DNA from: Pseudomonas japonica
GTDB lineage: Bacteria > Pseudomonadota > Gammaproteobacteria > Pseudomonadales > Pseudomonadaceae
Assembly: GCF_013522925.1 (NCBI RefSeq)
Contig: NZ_JAAMQU010000013.1
Span: 62,001 to 126,000 of the forward strand
Length of the DNA stretch: 64,000 nucleotides
Reading direction: 5' to 3'
Shown here: positions 50,239 to 60,283 of the stretch, piece after piece
How the letters are laid out: every line of letters begins with the position of its first letter
Position numbering within the stretch: the stretch's first letter is position 1
Notes under the pieces: model-generated
What the model was told of the DNA's origin: nothing
Database searches by the model: none
The model's input: the letters and a program-made list of their open reading frames with translations, nothing else
Position numbers and translations under genes: made by a program

Positions 50239-50769
50239 ATGGCGAAGAAGGAAAGTACTCAACACAAGCTCAACCGTGTTCGTGCCCCCAGAGTGCATAT
50301 CACGTACGACGTGGATATCGGCGACGCTCAGGAAAAGAAAGAGCTGCCATTCGTTGTGGGCGTGCTGGGTGATTTCTGCGGAAAGCCGCTTGAAGCATTG
50401 CCGAAGCTGAAGAACCGCAAATTCGTTTACATCGACCGCGACAACTTCAACGGGGTGCTAAAGGGCATCAAGCCGCGCCTGAGCTATAGGGTGGAAAATA
50501 CATTGGCCAAGGATGGGAGCCAATTAGGGATAGAGCTCAACTTCAATCGCATGGAAGACTTCGAGCCGCAGAACGTGGTCAAGCAAGTCGAGCCCTTGCG
50601 AAAATTTCTTGAAGTGCGAAACAAGCTGGCAGACCTGCGCAACAAGATGGGCGGCAACGACAAGCTGGAAGAGCTGCTGATGGACGTGCTGCAAAACACC
50701 GAGAAACTCAAGGAGCTTGGACAGGAATTCGGCAGAGCGGCCGTCGACGGCGAGTCAGCAGGAGCGTGA
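50239..50769 (+). CDS. tssB: T6SS contractile sheath small subunit
   Basis: From the ATG at 50239, with GGAG eight bases upstream, the protein is 176 residues. It shows the TssB/VipA pattern: RAPRVHITYDVDIGDAQEKKELPFVVGVLGDFCG near 15-48, KNRKFVYIDRDNFNGVLKGIKPRL, LNFNRMEDFEPQNVVKQVEPLRKFLEVRNKLADL, and an acidic coiled tail. It forms the contractile sheath with TssC. It is first in the visible tss operon, overlaps nothing, and ends two bases before the tssC ATG. Confidence 0.95.
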   Translation: MAKKESTQHKLNRVRAPRVHITYDVDIGDAQEKKELPFVVGVLGDFCGKPLEALPKLKNRKFVYIDRDNFNGVLKGIKPRLSYRVENTLAKDGSQLGIELNFNRMEDFEPQNVVKQVEPLRKFLEVRNKLADLRNKMGGNDKLEELLMDVLQNTEKLKELGQEFGRAAVDGESAGA

Positions 50770-50771
50770 TC

Positions 50772-52274
50772 ATGAACGACAAACCAGACATGAGCGAACA
50801 GGGCACAACTTTTGTATCGGCCCAACCGCTCGCGCCTCATTCCCCCCTCTTGGATAGCATCATTTCCGAAAGCCGCGTGGCCCGGTCCGACACCGAGCGT
50901 AGCCGTACCCGGGATCTCATCGGCGAGCTGGTAGGACAGGTCCTGGAAGGCGAACTTACCCCCAACAAGGATTTGATCGCGGTGCTGGATGCGCGGATCG
51001 CCGAGATTGACGCGATGCTGTCCGAACAGATGAACGAGATCATGCACTCACAGGAATTCCAACGACTGGAAGCTTCCTGGCGAGGCATGAAGTACCTCGT
51101 GGACCAGACCGAGACCAGCACCACATTAAAGGTGCACTTGCTGAACGCCTCCAAGAAAGACCTGGTACGTGATCTCAAATCAGCCTCCGATTTCGACCAG
51201 AGTGCATTGTTCAAGAAAATTTACGAAGAGGAATACGGCACGTTCGGTGGTGCGCCTTTCGGCATGTTGCTGGGGGACTATGAATTCACCCGCAGCCCCG
51301 AGGACATGTATCTCCTCGAAGAGATTTCCCATGTAGCTGCCGCAGCTCATGCGCCTTTTATCTCGGCGGCATCGCCGGAGCTATTTGGCTGGGATTCGTT
51401 TACAGACATGTCTGGCCCGCGGGACTTGGCGAAGGTCTTCGACACGGTCGAATACACCAAGTGGAAGTCCTTCCGCACTTCGGAGGACTCCCGCTATGTA
51501 GGCTTGACACTCCCCCATGTACTCGGGCGCCTGCCCTACGGGCCGGAGACCGCCCCAGTCGAAGAATTCAACTTCGTTGAAAGCGTCGATGGCCGAGACC
51601 ACGGCAAGTACTTGTGGATGAATGCGGCCTATGCACTGGGCACCCGAGTAACCAGCGCCTTCTCCCGCTACGGCTGGTGCGTTGCCATTCGCGGGGTGGA
51701 AGGCGGAGGTTTGGTCGAAGGTTTGCCGACTCACGCCTTCAAGACGGACGACGGCGAAATCGCGCTCAAGTGCCCGACTGAAATCGCAATTACCGACCGC
51801 CGTGAAAAAGAGCTTTCCGACTTGGGTTTCATCCCATTGGTGCATTGCAAGGGCACCGACTATGCAGCGTTCTTTGCCACCCAGTCGGCACAGAAACAGA
51901 AGCACTACAACACGGACCTTGCTAATGCGAACGCACGGCTTTCCGCGCAATTGCAATACATCTTCGCTACTTCGCGTATTGCCCACTACATGAAAGCCAT
52001 TATGCGGGACAAGGTTGGCAGTTTCGCCTCGCGCAAGGATGTCGAGCGCTTCCTGAATAAGTGGCTGGCCAACTACGTGCTGCTGGATGACACCGCCAGC
52101 CAGGAAGCCAAGGCCAAATTCCCACTGCGCGAAGCGCGTTCCGAAGTGGCTGAAGTCCCCGGCAAGCCAGGCGTGTACAAGGCTGTGACATACCTGCGCC
52201 CGCATTATCAATTGGACGAGCTGACTGCATCCTTGCGGTTGGTAGCGGAGCTGCCGCAATCGACCCGCGGCTGA
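50772..52274 (+). CDS. tssC: T6SS contractile sheath large subunit
   Basis: This 500-residue protein starts at ATG 50772, with GGAG upstream; a GTG at 50766 would overlap the tssB stop. Family elements include MNEIMHSQEFQRLEASWRGMKYLVDQT near 80, FGMLLGDYEFTRSPEDMYLLEEISHVAAAAHAPF near 163, SRYVGLTLPHVLGRLPYGP near 241, NAAYALGTRVTSAFSRYGWCVAIRG near 283, and TEIAITDRREKELSDLGFIPL near 340. With TssB it builds the helical sheath that contracts to push the Hcp tube. Confidence 0.95.
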   Translation: MNDKPDMSEQGTTFVSAQPLAPHSPLLDSIISESRVARSDTERSRTRDLIGELVGQVLEGELTPNKDLIAVLDARIAEIDAMLSEQMNEIMHSQEFQRLEASWRGMKYLVDQTETSTTLKVHLLNASKKDLVRDLKSASDFDQSALFKKIYEEEYGTFGGAPFGMLLGDYEFTRSPEDMYLLEEISHVAAAAHAPFISAASPELFGWDSFTDMSGPRDLAKVFDTVEYTKWKSFRTSEDSRYVGLTLPHVLGRLPYGPETAPVEEFNFVESVDGRDHGKYLWMNAAYALGTRVTSAFSRYGWCVAIRGVEGGGLVEGLPTHAFKTDDGEIALKCPTEIAITDRREKELSDLGFIPLVHCKGTDYAAFFATQSAQKQKHYNTDLANANARLSAQLQYIFATSRIAHYMKAIMRDKVGSFASRKDVERFLNKWLANYVLLDDTASQEAKAKFPLREARSEVAEVPGKPGVYKAVTYLRPHYQLDELTASLRLVAELPQSTRG

Positions 52275-52299
52275 ACATGACCACCGCCAGGAAGGCACC

Positions 52300-52782
52300 A
52301 TGAGTAGTCAATATAAGCTGTTGCCATCCCTGCTGGATCGGCTACTGGACGATCATCCCCAGCGGGCTGGCGAAACGGCTTCACAACGTTTGTGTTCGCT
52401 TGCCGACTATAAAGCCAGTGTAGTGCGTGACCTGGAAATCCTGGTGAACACGCGCCAATCCCTGGTCGCTGATAAATTGAAAGATTTTCCTCAATTGGCT
52501 GGGACCGTCCTCGAATACGGGATGCCAGACTTCATCAGCAAAAGCGTACTTGATCCCCAAGACCGTTTAGTTATCCAGCAGGAACTGGAGAGGGCCGTCA
52601 GCCTCGGGGACCGCCGGTTCAGCAGCGTGAAGGTGCAATTGCTCGCGCAACAAGCGAGCCGGCGCACGCTCACGTTCCGCGTAGACGCCGTGCTGCGCTT
52701 GCAGGACGTTTCCAGGCAGGTGTCTTTCGATGCGGTGCTACAGGTCAACACTCAAGAATACAAAGTGCAAAACCTCAACTGA
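52300..52782 (+). CDS. tssE: T6SS baseplate protein TssE (gp25-like)
   Basis: The 160-residue protein is the gp25/lysozyme-like baseplate subunit, with LLPSLLDRLLDDHP at the start, KASVVRDLEILVNTR near 38, VLEYGMPDF near 70 and an FRVDAVLRLQ strand near 125. It links baseplate and sheath. It ends in TGATG, overlapping tssF by one base. A separate 25-base gap follows tssC. Length is in the normal range of about 140-165. Confidence 0.93.
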   Translation: MSSQYKLLPSLLDRLLDDHPQRAGETASQRLCSLADYKASVVRDLEILVNTRQSLVADKLKDFPQLAGTVLEYGMPDFISKSVLDPQDRLVIQQELERAVSLGDRRFSSVKVQLLAQQASRRTLTFRVDAVLRLQDVSRQVSFDAVLQVNTQEYKVQNLN

Positions 52783-54611
52783 TGATCGACGATCTGCTCC
52801 CCTACTACGAAAAAGAACTGTCGCACCTGCGTTTTCTCGGCCAGGAGTTCGCGAGCCAGTACCCGAAAATCGCCTCCCGGTTGTTGATCCAGGGCGATAG
52901 TTGTGAAGACCCTCACACCGAGCGCCTGATACAGGCTTTCTCCTTCCTGTCGGCACGGGTGCATAAAAAGCTGGACGACGAGTTTCCGGAAATCGTCGAA
53001 TCATTTCTCGAGGTCCTGTATCCACATTACCTGCGCCCTACCCCCTCTATTTCCATCGCGCAGATAAACCTCGGCACCCTAGAGAAAGTCACCGAAGGCT
53101 ACCGAATCGAGCGGCATACGGAATTACACGCCAACCCGATAGATAAAGTGGTGTGCAAGTTTCGCACTTGCTATCCGGTGGAGCTCTGGCCAGTGGCAGT
53201 ATCCCAGGCAACTTTCGTGGAACTGGAGCGTTCGGCGTTCAACGGCCACAGTGCCGACCTCGTCGCTCGCTTGCGCTTGGGCCTTGCGGCTACATCCGAC
53301 ACGCTCCTGGGCCAGATGCCACTGACGCAACTGAGGTTTTTCCTCGACGGCGAAAGCTCGCTGATGCAGCAGTTATACGAACTGCTGTTCAACAACCTGG
53401 CCAGGGTCACTCTGGCTTATGAGGACCAGGGGCACCCTCGAGAGGTCGCCTTACCTCTGGACGCGTTGAAACCCGTAGGTTACGGATTGGATGAGGGCTT
53501 GGTGGACTACTCCGAGCGCTCGTTCCCGGGTTACCGGCTTCTACACGAATACTTCACGTACCCCGACAAGTTCATGTTCTTCGACCTGGGTGGTTTCGAC
53601 AGGTTGGCGGGGAAAGCGCTGAAGGGGGTAGAGGTCAATTTTTATTTCTCGAAGTACGACCTCGGCGATCGTCTGGCCAGGCTCGCTCAAAACCTGGGCC
53701 GGAACAATTTCAAGCTCAACTGCACGCCCATCATCAATCTGTTCCGGCAGCAGGCCGAACCTATCAAGCTGACTCATACCCAGCACGAATATCCGGTAAA
53801 GCCGGATGTACGTCTCCAGAGTGCCGCAGAGGTGGTGTCCATTGATCGCGTACGGCGTATCAAGAGGGTTGGGGAGACGGATCAGGTCGACATTTGCCAT
53901 TCGTTCTTCGAGCCACGAGGTGAACGTGGTCCGAACGCCAGCTACTGGGTCGCTCGCAGGCGGCCGACGACGATACATCGGTGCGAGGGCACCGATATGT
54001 TCATTCGGGTGGTGGATCAGGACCTGGACCTGCTTAGTGCCAGCAATGACGCGCTCAGCCTGCGCCTGACCTGCAGTAATCGCGACCTTCCCGCGCTGCT
54101 GCCATTCGGCACCGAATGCGGAGATTTCGATATTCCTTTCAACTCGGTCGTATCGCACATTCGCTGCCTGCGCAAACCCACCTCGGCAGTCCGAGTACCT
54201 CTGGGCAATGGGTTGATCTGGCGGCTTGTCGCCCATCTGTCCCTCAACCATATGTCGTTGGTAAGCCATGGCCGCGATGTGCTGCTTGAGCTGTTGTCGC
54301 TGTACAACTACCGCAACGCTTCAGCCGTTCGCAAACAGATCAATGGCATTGCGGCGGTGGACAGTGAACCCGCAGTGGCACTTATCGGCCATCCACGCCC
54401 GAGCTTCGTTCGTGGAGTGGGCATCACCCTGACCTTCGATGAAAGCCAATACACCGGTAGCGGCGTGTTCCTGTTCGGCAGGGTGCTGGACCATTTCTTT
54501 GGCCAGTACTGCAACGTGAACAGTTTTACCCAGTTGACGCTACGTACCCTGCAACGTGAAAAGAGAGTGGTCCAATGGCCAGCCAGAACCGGCGATCAAC
54601 CCCTGGTCTGA
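52782..54611 (+). CDS. tssF: T6SS baseplate protein TssF
   Basis: The 609-residue protein is a baseplate wedge subunit (gp6-like). It has the family N-terminus LLPYYEKELSHLRFLGQEFASQYPKIASRLL, then DPHTERLIQAFSFLSARVHKKLDDEFPEIVESFLEVLYPHYLRP near 45-90 and HRCEGTDMFIRVVDQDLDLL near 400, and ends with GVFLFGRVLDHFFGQYCNVNSFTQLTLRT. It shares 37 bases with tssG in another frame, so the two are translated in close coupling. Confidence 0.95.
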   Translation: MIDDLLPYYEKELSHLRFLGQEFASQYPKIASRLLIQGDSCEDPHTERLIQAFSFLSARVHKKLDDEFPEIVESFLEVLYPHYLRPTPSISIAQINLGTLEKVTEGYRIERHTELHANPIDKVVCKFRTCYPVELWPVAVSQATFVELERSAFNGHSADLVARLRLGLAATSDTLLGQMPLTQLRFFLDGESSLMQQLYELLFNNLARVTLAYEDQGHPREVALPLDALKPVGYGLDEGLVDYSERSFPGYRLLHEYFTYPDKFMFFDLGGFDRLAGKALKGVEVNFYFSKYDLGDRLARLAQNLGRNNFKLNCTPIINLFRQQAEPIKLTHTQHEYPVKPDVRLQSAAEVVSIDRVRRIKRVGETDQVDICHSFFEPRGERGPNASYWVARRRPTTIHRCEGTDMFIRVVDQDLDLLSASNDALSLRLTCSNRDLPALLPFGTECGDFDIPFNSVVSHIRCLRKPTSAVRVPLGNGLIWRLVAHLSLNHMSLVSHGRDVLLELLSLYNYRNASAVRKQINGIAAVDSEPAVALIGHPRPSFVRGVGITLTFDESQYTGSGVFLFGRVLDHFFGQYCNVNSFTQLTLRTLQREKRVVQWPARTGDQPLV

Positions 54612-55645
54612 TCGACCAGGCCAAGACGGAACCGCACCGATTTGAGTTCTTCCAGTTGGTGCGCTTGCTGCGCTTGCATTACTGCCAGATGGAGCGCACT
54701 GATCCGCAAGCCGGGCGGAACAATGACCCGTTACGGTTCCGGTCATTATTATCGCTCAACTTCCCTGCCAGCGAAGTAAGCGACCTGCGCTTTGATCCGG
54801 AGACCCTATCGTCTCCAGTGGGCCTGCCGCTGACCGAAGTGCAGGTCACGTTCATGGGTTTGGTCGGCCCTTCCGGCGTACTACCGCAGCCTTACACCGA
54901 ATTGCTGATGGAGCGGCATATCCAGCACCGCGACGACGCGGCCCATGCGTTCCTGGACCTGTTCACGCACCGGCTGACTTCGCTGTTCTACGAAGCCTGG
55001 CAGAAATACAAGTTTCACATTGAATACGAGCGCAACGGTCGTTCGGCATTTGATCGCTACCTGCTCAACCTGACGGGCTTCGGTCCGGTAGCCCAGCAAC
55101 GAAAACTCAATGGGGAACGCACCTCCTTGCGATGCGAGTTGTTCAGTTATTTCTCCGGGATGCTCACTCAGAAGCCGCGTAACGGCCTGAACCTCAAAGC
55201 CATCCTGAGCTTCTGGTTCTCCTTGCCGTTCGATGTCAAACCCTTCGCTGGCCGCTGGTTGAAACTCGACGCGAGCCAATGCACTCAGCTTGGCCGCAGA
55301 AATGCGGTACTTGGGCAGAACGCCCTCGCTGGCTGGCGTGTATGGGATTACCAATCCTGCGTCCGTATTGAAACCGCTCCGTTGACGCTGGCCGATTACC
55401 AACGCTTCCAACCGAATACGCCCGACTACCGCAAGCTGGTGGAGCTGGTCCGCTTTTATGTGGGGGCGGAACTGGACTTCCAGTTCGCCCCCCGGCTAAA
55501 GCGTGAAGCGGTGCCATCTGCGCGCCTCGGCCGCCAAGGCAATGTTGCTCTTGGCTGGCTCGGCTGGCTCAAGCGCTCTGGGGTGGCGATCGAACCTGAC
55601 CGTTGCGCCCTCTTTAACATTCCTTTCGATGGGGTGTCTCTGTGA
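54575..55645 (+). CDS. tssG: T6SS baseplate protein TssG
   Basis: The 356-residue protein carries TssG features: HRFEFFQLVRLLRLHY near 21, DPLRFRSLLSLNFPASEVSDL near 50, VTFMGLVGPSGVLPQPYTELL near 90, and HAFLDLFTHRLTSLFYEAWQKYK near 120. With TssF it forms the wedge, and it also contacts TssK. Start by ATG inside tssF; the stop overlaps the tssH GTG by four bases. Confidence 0.94.
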   Translation: MASQNRRSTPGLIDQAKTEPHRFEFFQLVRLLRLHYCQMERTDPQAGRNNDPLRFRSLLSLNFPASEVSDLRFDPETLSSPVGLPLTEVQVTFMGLVGPSGVLPQPYTELLMERHIQHRDDAAHAFLDLFTHRLTSLFYEAWQKYKFHIEYERNGRSAFDRYLLNLTGFGPVAQQRKLNGERTSLRCELFSYFSGMLTQKPRNGLNLKAILSFWFSLPFDVKPFAGRWLKLDASQCTQLGRRNAVLGQNALAGWRVWDYQSCVRIETAPLTLADYQRFQPNTPDYRKLVELVRFYVGAELDFQFAPRLKREAVPSARLGRQGNVALGWLGWLKRSGVAIEPDRCALFNIPFDGVSL

Positions 55646-58215
55646 ACCTGAAGTCCCTGTTCGCCAAGCTGAACGACACCGCTCGACGCGCCACCGAAAG
55701 CGCCGCAGCACTGTGCCTTTCCGAACGTCATTACGATGTGGAGGTGGAGCACCTGCTGCTGCAGTTGCTCGAACGCGACGACAATGACCTTCCCGCCATA
55801 CTGCGCCGTTACGACATCTTGCCGGAACGCTTGCAGGCACAGTTACGAGTTACCCTGAGCACCTTAAAGGCCGGCAACACCCGCACGCCGGCATTGTCCT
55901 CCTGCCTGACGCGAATGATCGAACAGGCATGGTTGCTCGCATCTATTGAATTCAACCAGGCTCGAATCCGTACCGGTCACCTTCTTCTGGCATTGCTGTC
56001 CGATGCGCAATCGCAGCAGATACTATTGGCTTCGGCTCCGGTGCTCAGCGACATCAATGTGGATGATCTTCGGGCAAACCTGGCTGCATTGATGGTCGTT
56101 GGCGCGGAGAGCCAGGAACCCGGGGCCGACGTCCCGCTTAAAGGTAACGGCAAAACTCCAGCGCTCGACCAGTACACCATCAATCTCACCGAGCAAGCCC
56201 GGGCGGGCGGGATTGACCCTGTGCCGGGGCGTGAGTTCGAGGTGCGGCAAATAGTCGACATACTGACCCGCCGCCGTCAGAACAATCCTATCCTGACCGG
56301 AGAGGCTGGCGTCGGCAAAACTGCCGTCGTTGAGGGCCTGGCGCTGCGCATCGTCAAATGCGAAGTGCCCGCCGTACTCAAGGACGTCGCCATCCATACC
56401 CTGGACCTAGGGTTACTGCAGGCAGGTGCCGGGGTAAAGGGCGAGTTCGAGAGCCGCCTCAAAGGAGTAATCGAAGAAACCAAGCGCAGCCTGCACCCCA
56501 TCATTCTGTTTATTGATGAGGCGCACACCCTGATCGGGTCCGGTGGCCAAGCTGGGCAGAACGATGCTGCCAATCTGCTCAAACCGGCACTGGCCAGGGG
56601 TGAGTTACGCACCATCGCTGCAACTACCTGGGCGGAATACAAGAAGTACTTCGAGAAGGATGCCGCCCTTGCCCGGCGCTTCCAGGTGGTCAAGGTCGAA
56701 GAACCTGACGAAGACAGCGCTGTGCATATGCTGCGCGCCTTACTGGCCAAGATGCAGGAACATCACAAGGTCACGATCATGGACGAAGCCCTCGTGCAAG
56801 CCGTTCGCTTGTCGAACCGCTATATCACCGGGCGCCAATTACCGGACAAAGCGGTAAGCGTGTTGGATACAGCGTGCGCACGGGTCGCCCTTGCCCAAGC
56901 GGCGCAACCCTGGGCGCTGGAGGACTGCAATCGCCGGCTGGATAACCTAAAAGCAGAAATTGCGGTGCTCCAACAGGAGAGCACCAAGGGTAGCGACCAT
57001 GGCCTACGTCTAGTAGCCCTGGAAGCCTCGCAGCAAAGCGAACGACGGGCTTGCGCTTCCTTGGAAAAGCAGTGGCTAGAGGAGCTCGAACTTGTACGTA
57101 AATTGAACGCGCTTGGTGCAGAGGCCAACTGTGATCCCCGAGCCCTGGAAGAAGTGAAGGCGGAGTTGGCGAGCGTGCAGGGCGACTGCCCACTGGTCCA
57201 CGCCCTGGTGGACGGCAACACCATTGGTGAAGTGATCTCGGGCTGGACCGGTATCCCTCTAGGCAAGATGCTGCGCGATGACCTCCAGACCGTTCACCAA
57301 TTACCCGCTCTGTTAGCCGAACGCGTGCTGGGGCAGGACCACGCCCTGCAAGAGATCAGCAAACGCATCAAGATTTCCCGGGCCCGCATGGAGGATCCGA
57401 ACAAACCCATCGGAGTATTCCTGCTACTTGGTCCCAGCGGGGTAGGCAAGACCGAGACAGCGCTGGCGCTGGCCGACATTTTGTATGGCGGCGAACGTAA
57501 CCTCATCACCATCAACATGTCCGAGTACCAGGAGGCGCACACGGTGTCCAGCCTCAAGGGCTCCCCACCAGGCTACGTGGGTTACGGGGAAGGCGGCGTA
57601 CTCACTGAGGCCGTGCGGCGCAAGCCATACAACGTAGTACTGCTCGACGAAGTGGAGAAAGCCCATCCGGACGTACTGGAGCTGTTCTTCCAGGTCTTCG
57701 ATAAAGGGGTGCTGGATGATGGCGAGGGCCGGGAGATCAGCTTCCGTAATACCGTCATTTTGCTCACTTCCAATCTGGGTACCGAGCATATTCTGCAGGC
57801 CTGCGTCGATCCCCTGGAGCGGCCAACGCCCACTCAACTGATTGAGGCCTTGCGCAACGAACTCAATCACGTATTCAAACCGGCATTTCTCGGCCGCTTG
57901 ACTATCGTCCCCTACTACCCCGTTCAGGATGCTGTGCTCGAACGCATCGTCGAGCTGAAGATGCAGCGCATCGCGCAGCGCTTCAAGCGCAATCATCAAG
58001 GCGTTCTGAGTTATGGCCCGGGGCTGATAAAGGCCATCACCGCACGCTGCACTGAAGTCGATAGCGGCGCCCGCGCTATCGACAACATTCTGTCCGGAAC
58101 GCTTATGCCCGACCTCGCCCAGCGAGTGCTGGAACACATGGCGCTGGCGGCACCGATCCACCACTTGAGCATCGAGCCAGGCAGCGGCGGTGACTTCGCC
58201 TACCACCTGGCCTGA
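55642..58215 (+). CDS. tssH: T6SS ATPase ClpV
   Basis: The 857-residue AAA+ unfoldase recycles contracted sheath. An N-terminal domain (~1-150) with LNDTARRATESAAALC is of the ClpV type. The first ATPase has Walker A GEAGVGKTAVVEGLAL near 221 and Walker B ILFIDEAH near 291. A middle coiled-coil (~410-520) is followed by the second Walker A GPSGVGKTETALAL near 598 and Walker B VVLLDEVEKAHPD near 663. GTG start at 55642 overlaps tssG by four bases. It is followed after 26 bases by tssJ. Confidence 0.95.
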   Translation: MNLKSLFAKLNDTARRATESAAALCLSERHYDVEVEHLLLQLLERDDNDLPAILRRYDILPERLQAQLRVTLSTLKAGNTRTPALSSCLTRMIEQAWLLASIEFNQARIRTGHLLLALLSDAQSQQILLASAPVLSDINVDDLRANLAALMVVGAESQEPGADVPLKGNGKTPALDQYTINLTEQARAGGIDPVPGREFEVRQIVDILTRRRQNNPILTGEAGVGKTAVVEGLALRIVKCEVPAVLKDVAIHTLDLGLLQAGAGVKGEFESRLKGVIEETKRSLHPIILFIDEAHTLIGSGGQAGQNDAANLLKPALARGELRTIAATTWAEYKKYFEKDAALARRFQVVKVEEPDEDSAVHMLRALLAKMQEHHKVTIMDEALVQAVRLSNRYITGRQLPDKAVSVLDTACARVALAQAAQPWALEDCNRRLDNLKAEIAVLQQESTKGSDHGLRLVALEASQQSERRACASLEKQWLEELELVRKLNALGAEANCDPRALEEVKAELASVQGDCPLVHALVDGNTIGEVISGWTGIPLGKMLRDDLQTVHQLPALLAERVLGQDHALQEISKRIKISRARMEDPNKPIGVFLLLGPSGVGKTETALALADILYGGERNLITINMSEYQEAHTVSSLKGSPPGYVGYGEGGVLTEAVRRKPYNVVLLDEVEKAHPDVLELFFQVFDKGVLDDGEGREISFRNTVILLTSNLGTEHILQACVDPLERPTPTQLIEALRNELNHVFKPAFLGRLTIVPYYPVQDAVLERIVELKMQRIAQRFKRNHQGVLSYGPGLIKAITARCTEVDSGARAIDNILSGTLMPDLAQRVLEHMALAAPIHHLSIEPGSGGDFAYHLA

Positions 58216-58241
58216 TTCGAATAATCCATAGGTAAGTAGTC

Positions 58242-58943
58242 ATGGATATCACCGCAAGTAACAAGGCGCTGGCGGGCCTGGCCGGCTACGCCACGGCTAT
58301 CGCAAAGCTCATCGGCGCCATGGCGCTGGTTTGCGGGTTGATGGCCTGTGGGGTTAGCGATCGGATAGGCAAGCAAGTCGATGGCACTTGGGCAGGCGAC
58401 ATGCTCCATGCCGATAACGAGCAAGTAGTGCTTACTTCGGACGGCGGTGACCAGCTCAACCCGGATGCTACTGGGGCACCGCTATCGGTAGTACTACGCG
58501 TATACCAGTTGGCGGCACTTGAGCGCTTCGCTTCTGCCAGTGCCGATGGCCTATGGCATATGCCGAATCAGGTGTTGGGCAATAGCCTGATCGAAAACCA
58601 TGAGCTGACCGTGTTGCCCGGCCTTGGCCAGGTTGACAAGTGGCCGCTGAACAAAGCGGCCCGCTATGTGGGTGTAGCGGCCTTCTTCCGAGAAAACACG
58701 GATGCGCGCTGGAAAGTGGCGTTTGACGCTAACTCACTGCGCAAGGACGGCATTTTGTTTTCCAGCAACGGCATGCGGGTATTGGTGAACCGTAATGAAG
58801 TGATGGCCACGCGGGGCATCGACGTGTTGGGAAAACCAAAGGCACTCGAACCCTCAGCCGAAAGCCTCAAGTCATCGGGACCACACGATACCGCGGGTCC
58901 GTTGACCTCTATCTCCAAAACTCCGTTGGAAAGCATCGAATGA
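58242..58943 (+). CDS. tssJ: T6SS outer-membrane lipoprotein TssJ
   Basis: The 233-residue protein has a long N-terminus before the lipobox (IGAMALVCGLMAC, Cys near 36), then a TssJ domain: PLSVVLRVYQLAALERFASAS near 80, VLPGLGQVDKWPLNKAARYVGVAAFFRE near 125, and WKVAFD. It anchors TssM to the outer membrane. The C-terminal ~45 residues after VLG are extra and likely disordered. ATGA overlap with tssK ends the gene. Confidence 0.88.
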   Translation: MDITASNKALAGLAGYATAIAKLIGAMALVCGLMACGVSDRIGKQVDGTWAGDMLHADNEQVVLTSDGGDQLNPDATGAPLSVVLRVYQLAALERFASASADGLWHMPNQVLGNSLIENHELTVLPGLGQVDKWPLNKAARYVGVAAFFRENTDARWKVAFDANSLRKDGILFSSNGMRVLVNRNEVMATRGIDVLGKPKALEPSAESLKSSGPHDTAGPLTSISKTPLESIE

Positions 58944-60283
58944 ACAAGCGCAGCCGCGTGATGTGGTCCGAGGGAATGTTTCTCCTGCCACAGCATTTCC
59001 AGTATCAGGATGAGTTCCACCAACATCAGCTCGCCGAATCCAACTTACGTCACACGCCTTTCCATTGGGGTGTGCAGCGGCTGCTGATCGACGAAGAAGC
59101 GCTGGCCACCGGATCGTTGCAGTTGAAGGCACTGAAGCTGGTGTTCCCCGACGGCAGTTTGTTCGATGCGCCGCAGCACGACCCCTTACCAGGCGCCCGC
59201 GACTTGCACGGCCTGCCCAAGGGTGACGACTTCAAGATCTACGCGGCGTTGAAGCTGAGAGACCCTTACGGGCTCAACTACCTCGAAGACGGTCACGAGC
59301 AAAAGGCGGGGCGACGCTTTCGCAAGCAGTTCGATACCTTGCCGGACCTGAACGAAGGCGACCTGGAAAACGAGATCACCAGCCTGCGCCTGAACGTTGT
59401 CATGCTGGCCGATGGCGACAACCTGGACGGCTACAGCTATTGCCCGATCGCCAGGCTTTCCCGCAATGGCACGGGAGGCTTCAACGTAGAAGCGCAGTTC
59501 ATCCCGCCCGCGCTGCACATCGACGCCCACGCTGGTTTACTGGAGGTGGGCAAGCGCTTGCTCGGCGCCTTGCAATCCAAGAGCACAATGCTCTCCGGGC
59601 GCCGGCGCGAACGTGCGGACCAGATCGCCGAGTTCGGGGCCAGCGATGTTTCTCTGTTCTGGCTTCTAAATACGGTGAACCGGGCATATCCAGCCCTGGC
59701 CCACCTCTTGGCTCATCCGCGCCTGCATCCTGAAAGGTTGTACCAGTTCCTAGCCGAACTGGCTGGGGGGCTATTGACGTTCTCGTTGGGCACGCCGCTG
59801 AGCGCCATCCCGCCTTATGACCACCGTGACCCGGGGGCTTCACTCGCACGCCTCGACGAGTTGGTCCGCAGCCTGCTTGATAACGTGATTCCCGATCAGT
59901 GCGTGTTCATTGCACTGAACCAGACAAAGCCCTCGTACTGGCAGGGTCGGTTGTTGGACCCACGCCTGCTTGAGGCGAGCTTCTATCTGTGCGTGCATGC
60001 CGACATGCCTGGCTCCACTTTGCTCGAACTGGTACCACGCGCCATCAAGCTGGGCTCTCCAGAAGACATTGAGGTAGTGGTCAACAGCGCGATGCCTGGT
60101 GCCTCCCTGTGCCACGCTCCGCGCCTGCCGAATGCCATTCCGTTACGCCTGGATAACCATTACTTCGCAATCGAGCCCCATGGCCGGGTGTACCAGCGAA
60201 TGCTGGAAGCCCAAGGTGTCTCGATCTACGCCCCCAGTGCCTTTATCAACCTCAAGCTTGAATTGATGGCAGTACTCAAATGA
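58940..60283 (+). CDS. tssK: T6SS baseplate-membrane adaptor TssK
   Basis: The 447-residue protein has the TssK start: VMWSEGMFLLPQHFQYQDEFHQHQLAESNLR. Further elements are VNRAYPALAHLLAHPRLHPERLYQFLAELAGGLLTFS near 250 and a C-terminal VYQRMLEAQGVSIYAPSAF. It is a trimer linking the baseplate to TssL/TssM. It overlaps tssJ and tssL by four bases each (ATGA), so the three genes are tightly coupled. Confidence 0.95.
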   Translation: MNKRSRVMWSEGMFLLPQHFQYQDEFHQHQLAESNLRHTPFHWGVQRLLIDEEALATGSLQLKALKLVFPDGSLFDAPQHDPLPGARDLHGLPKGDDFKIYAALKLRDPYGLNYLEDGHEQKAGRRFRKQFDTLPDLNEGDLENEITSLRLNVVMLADGDNLDGYSYCPIARLSRNGTGGFNVEAQFIPPALHIDAHAGLLEVGKRLLGALQSKSTMLSGRRRERADQIAEFGASDVSLFWLLNTVNRAYPALAHLLAHPRLHPERLYQFLAELAGGLLTFSLGTPLSAIPPYDHRDPGASLARLDELVRSLLDNVIPDQCVFIALNQTKPSYWQGRLLDPRLLEASFYLCVHADMPGSTLLELVPRAIKLGSPEDIEVVVNSAMPGASLCHAPRLPNAIPLRLDNHYFAIEPHGRVYQRMLEAQGVSIYAPSAFINLKLELMAVLK

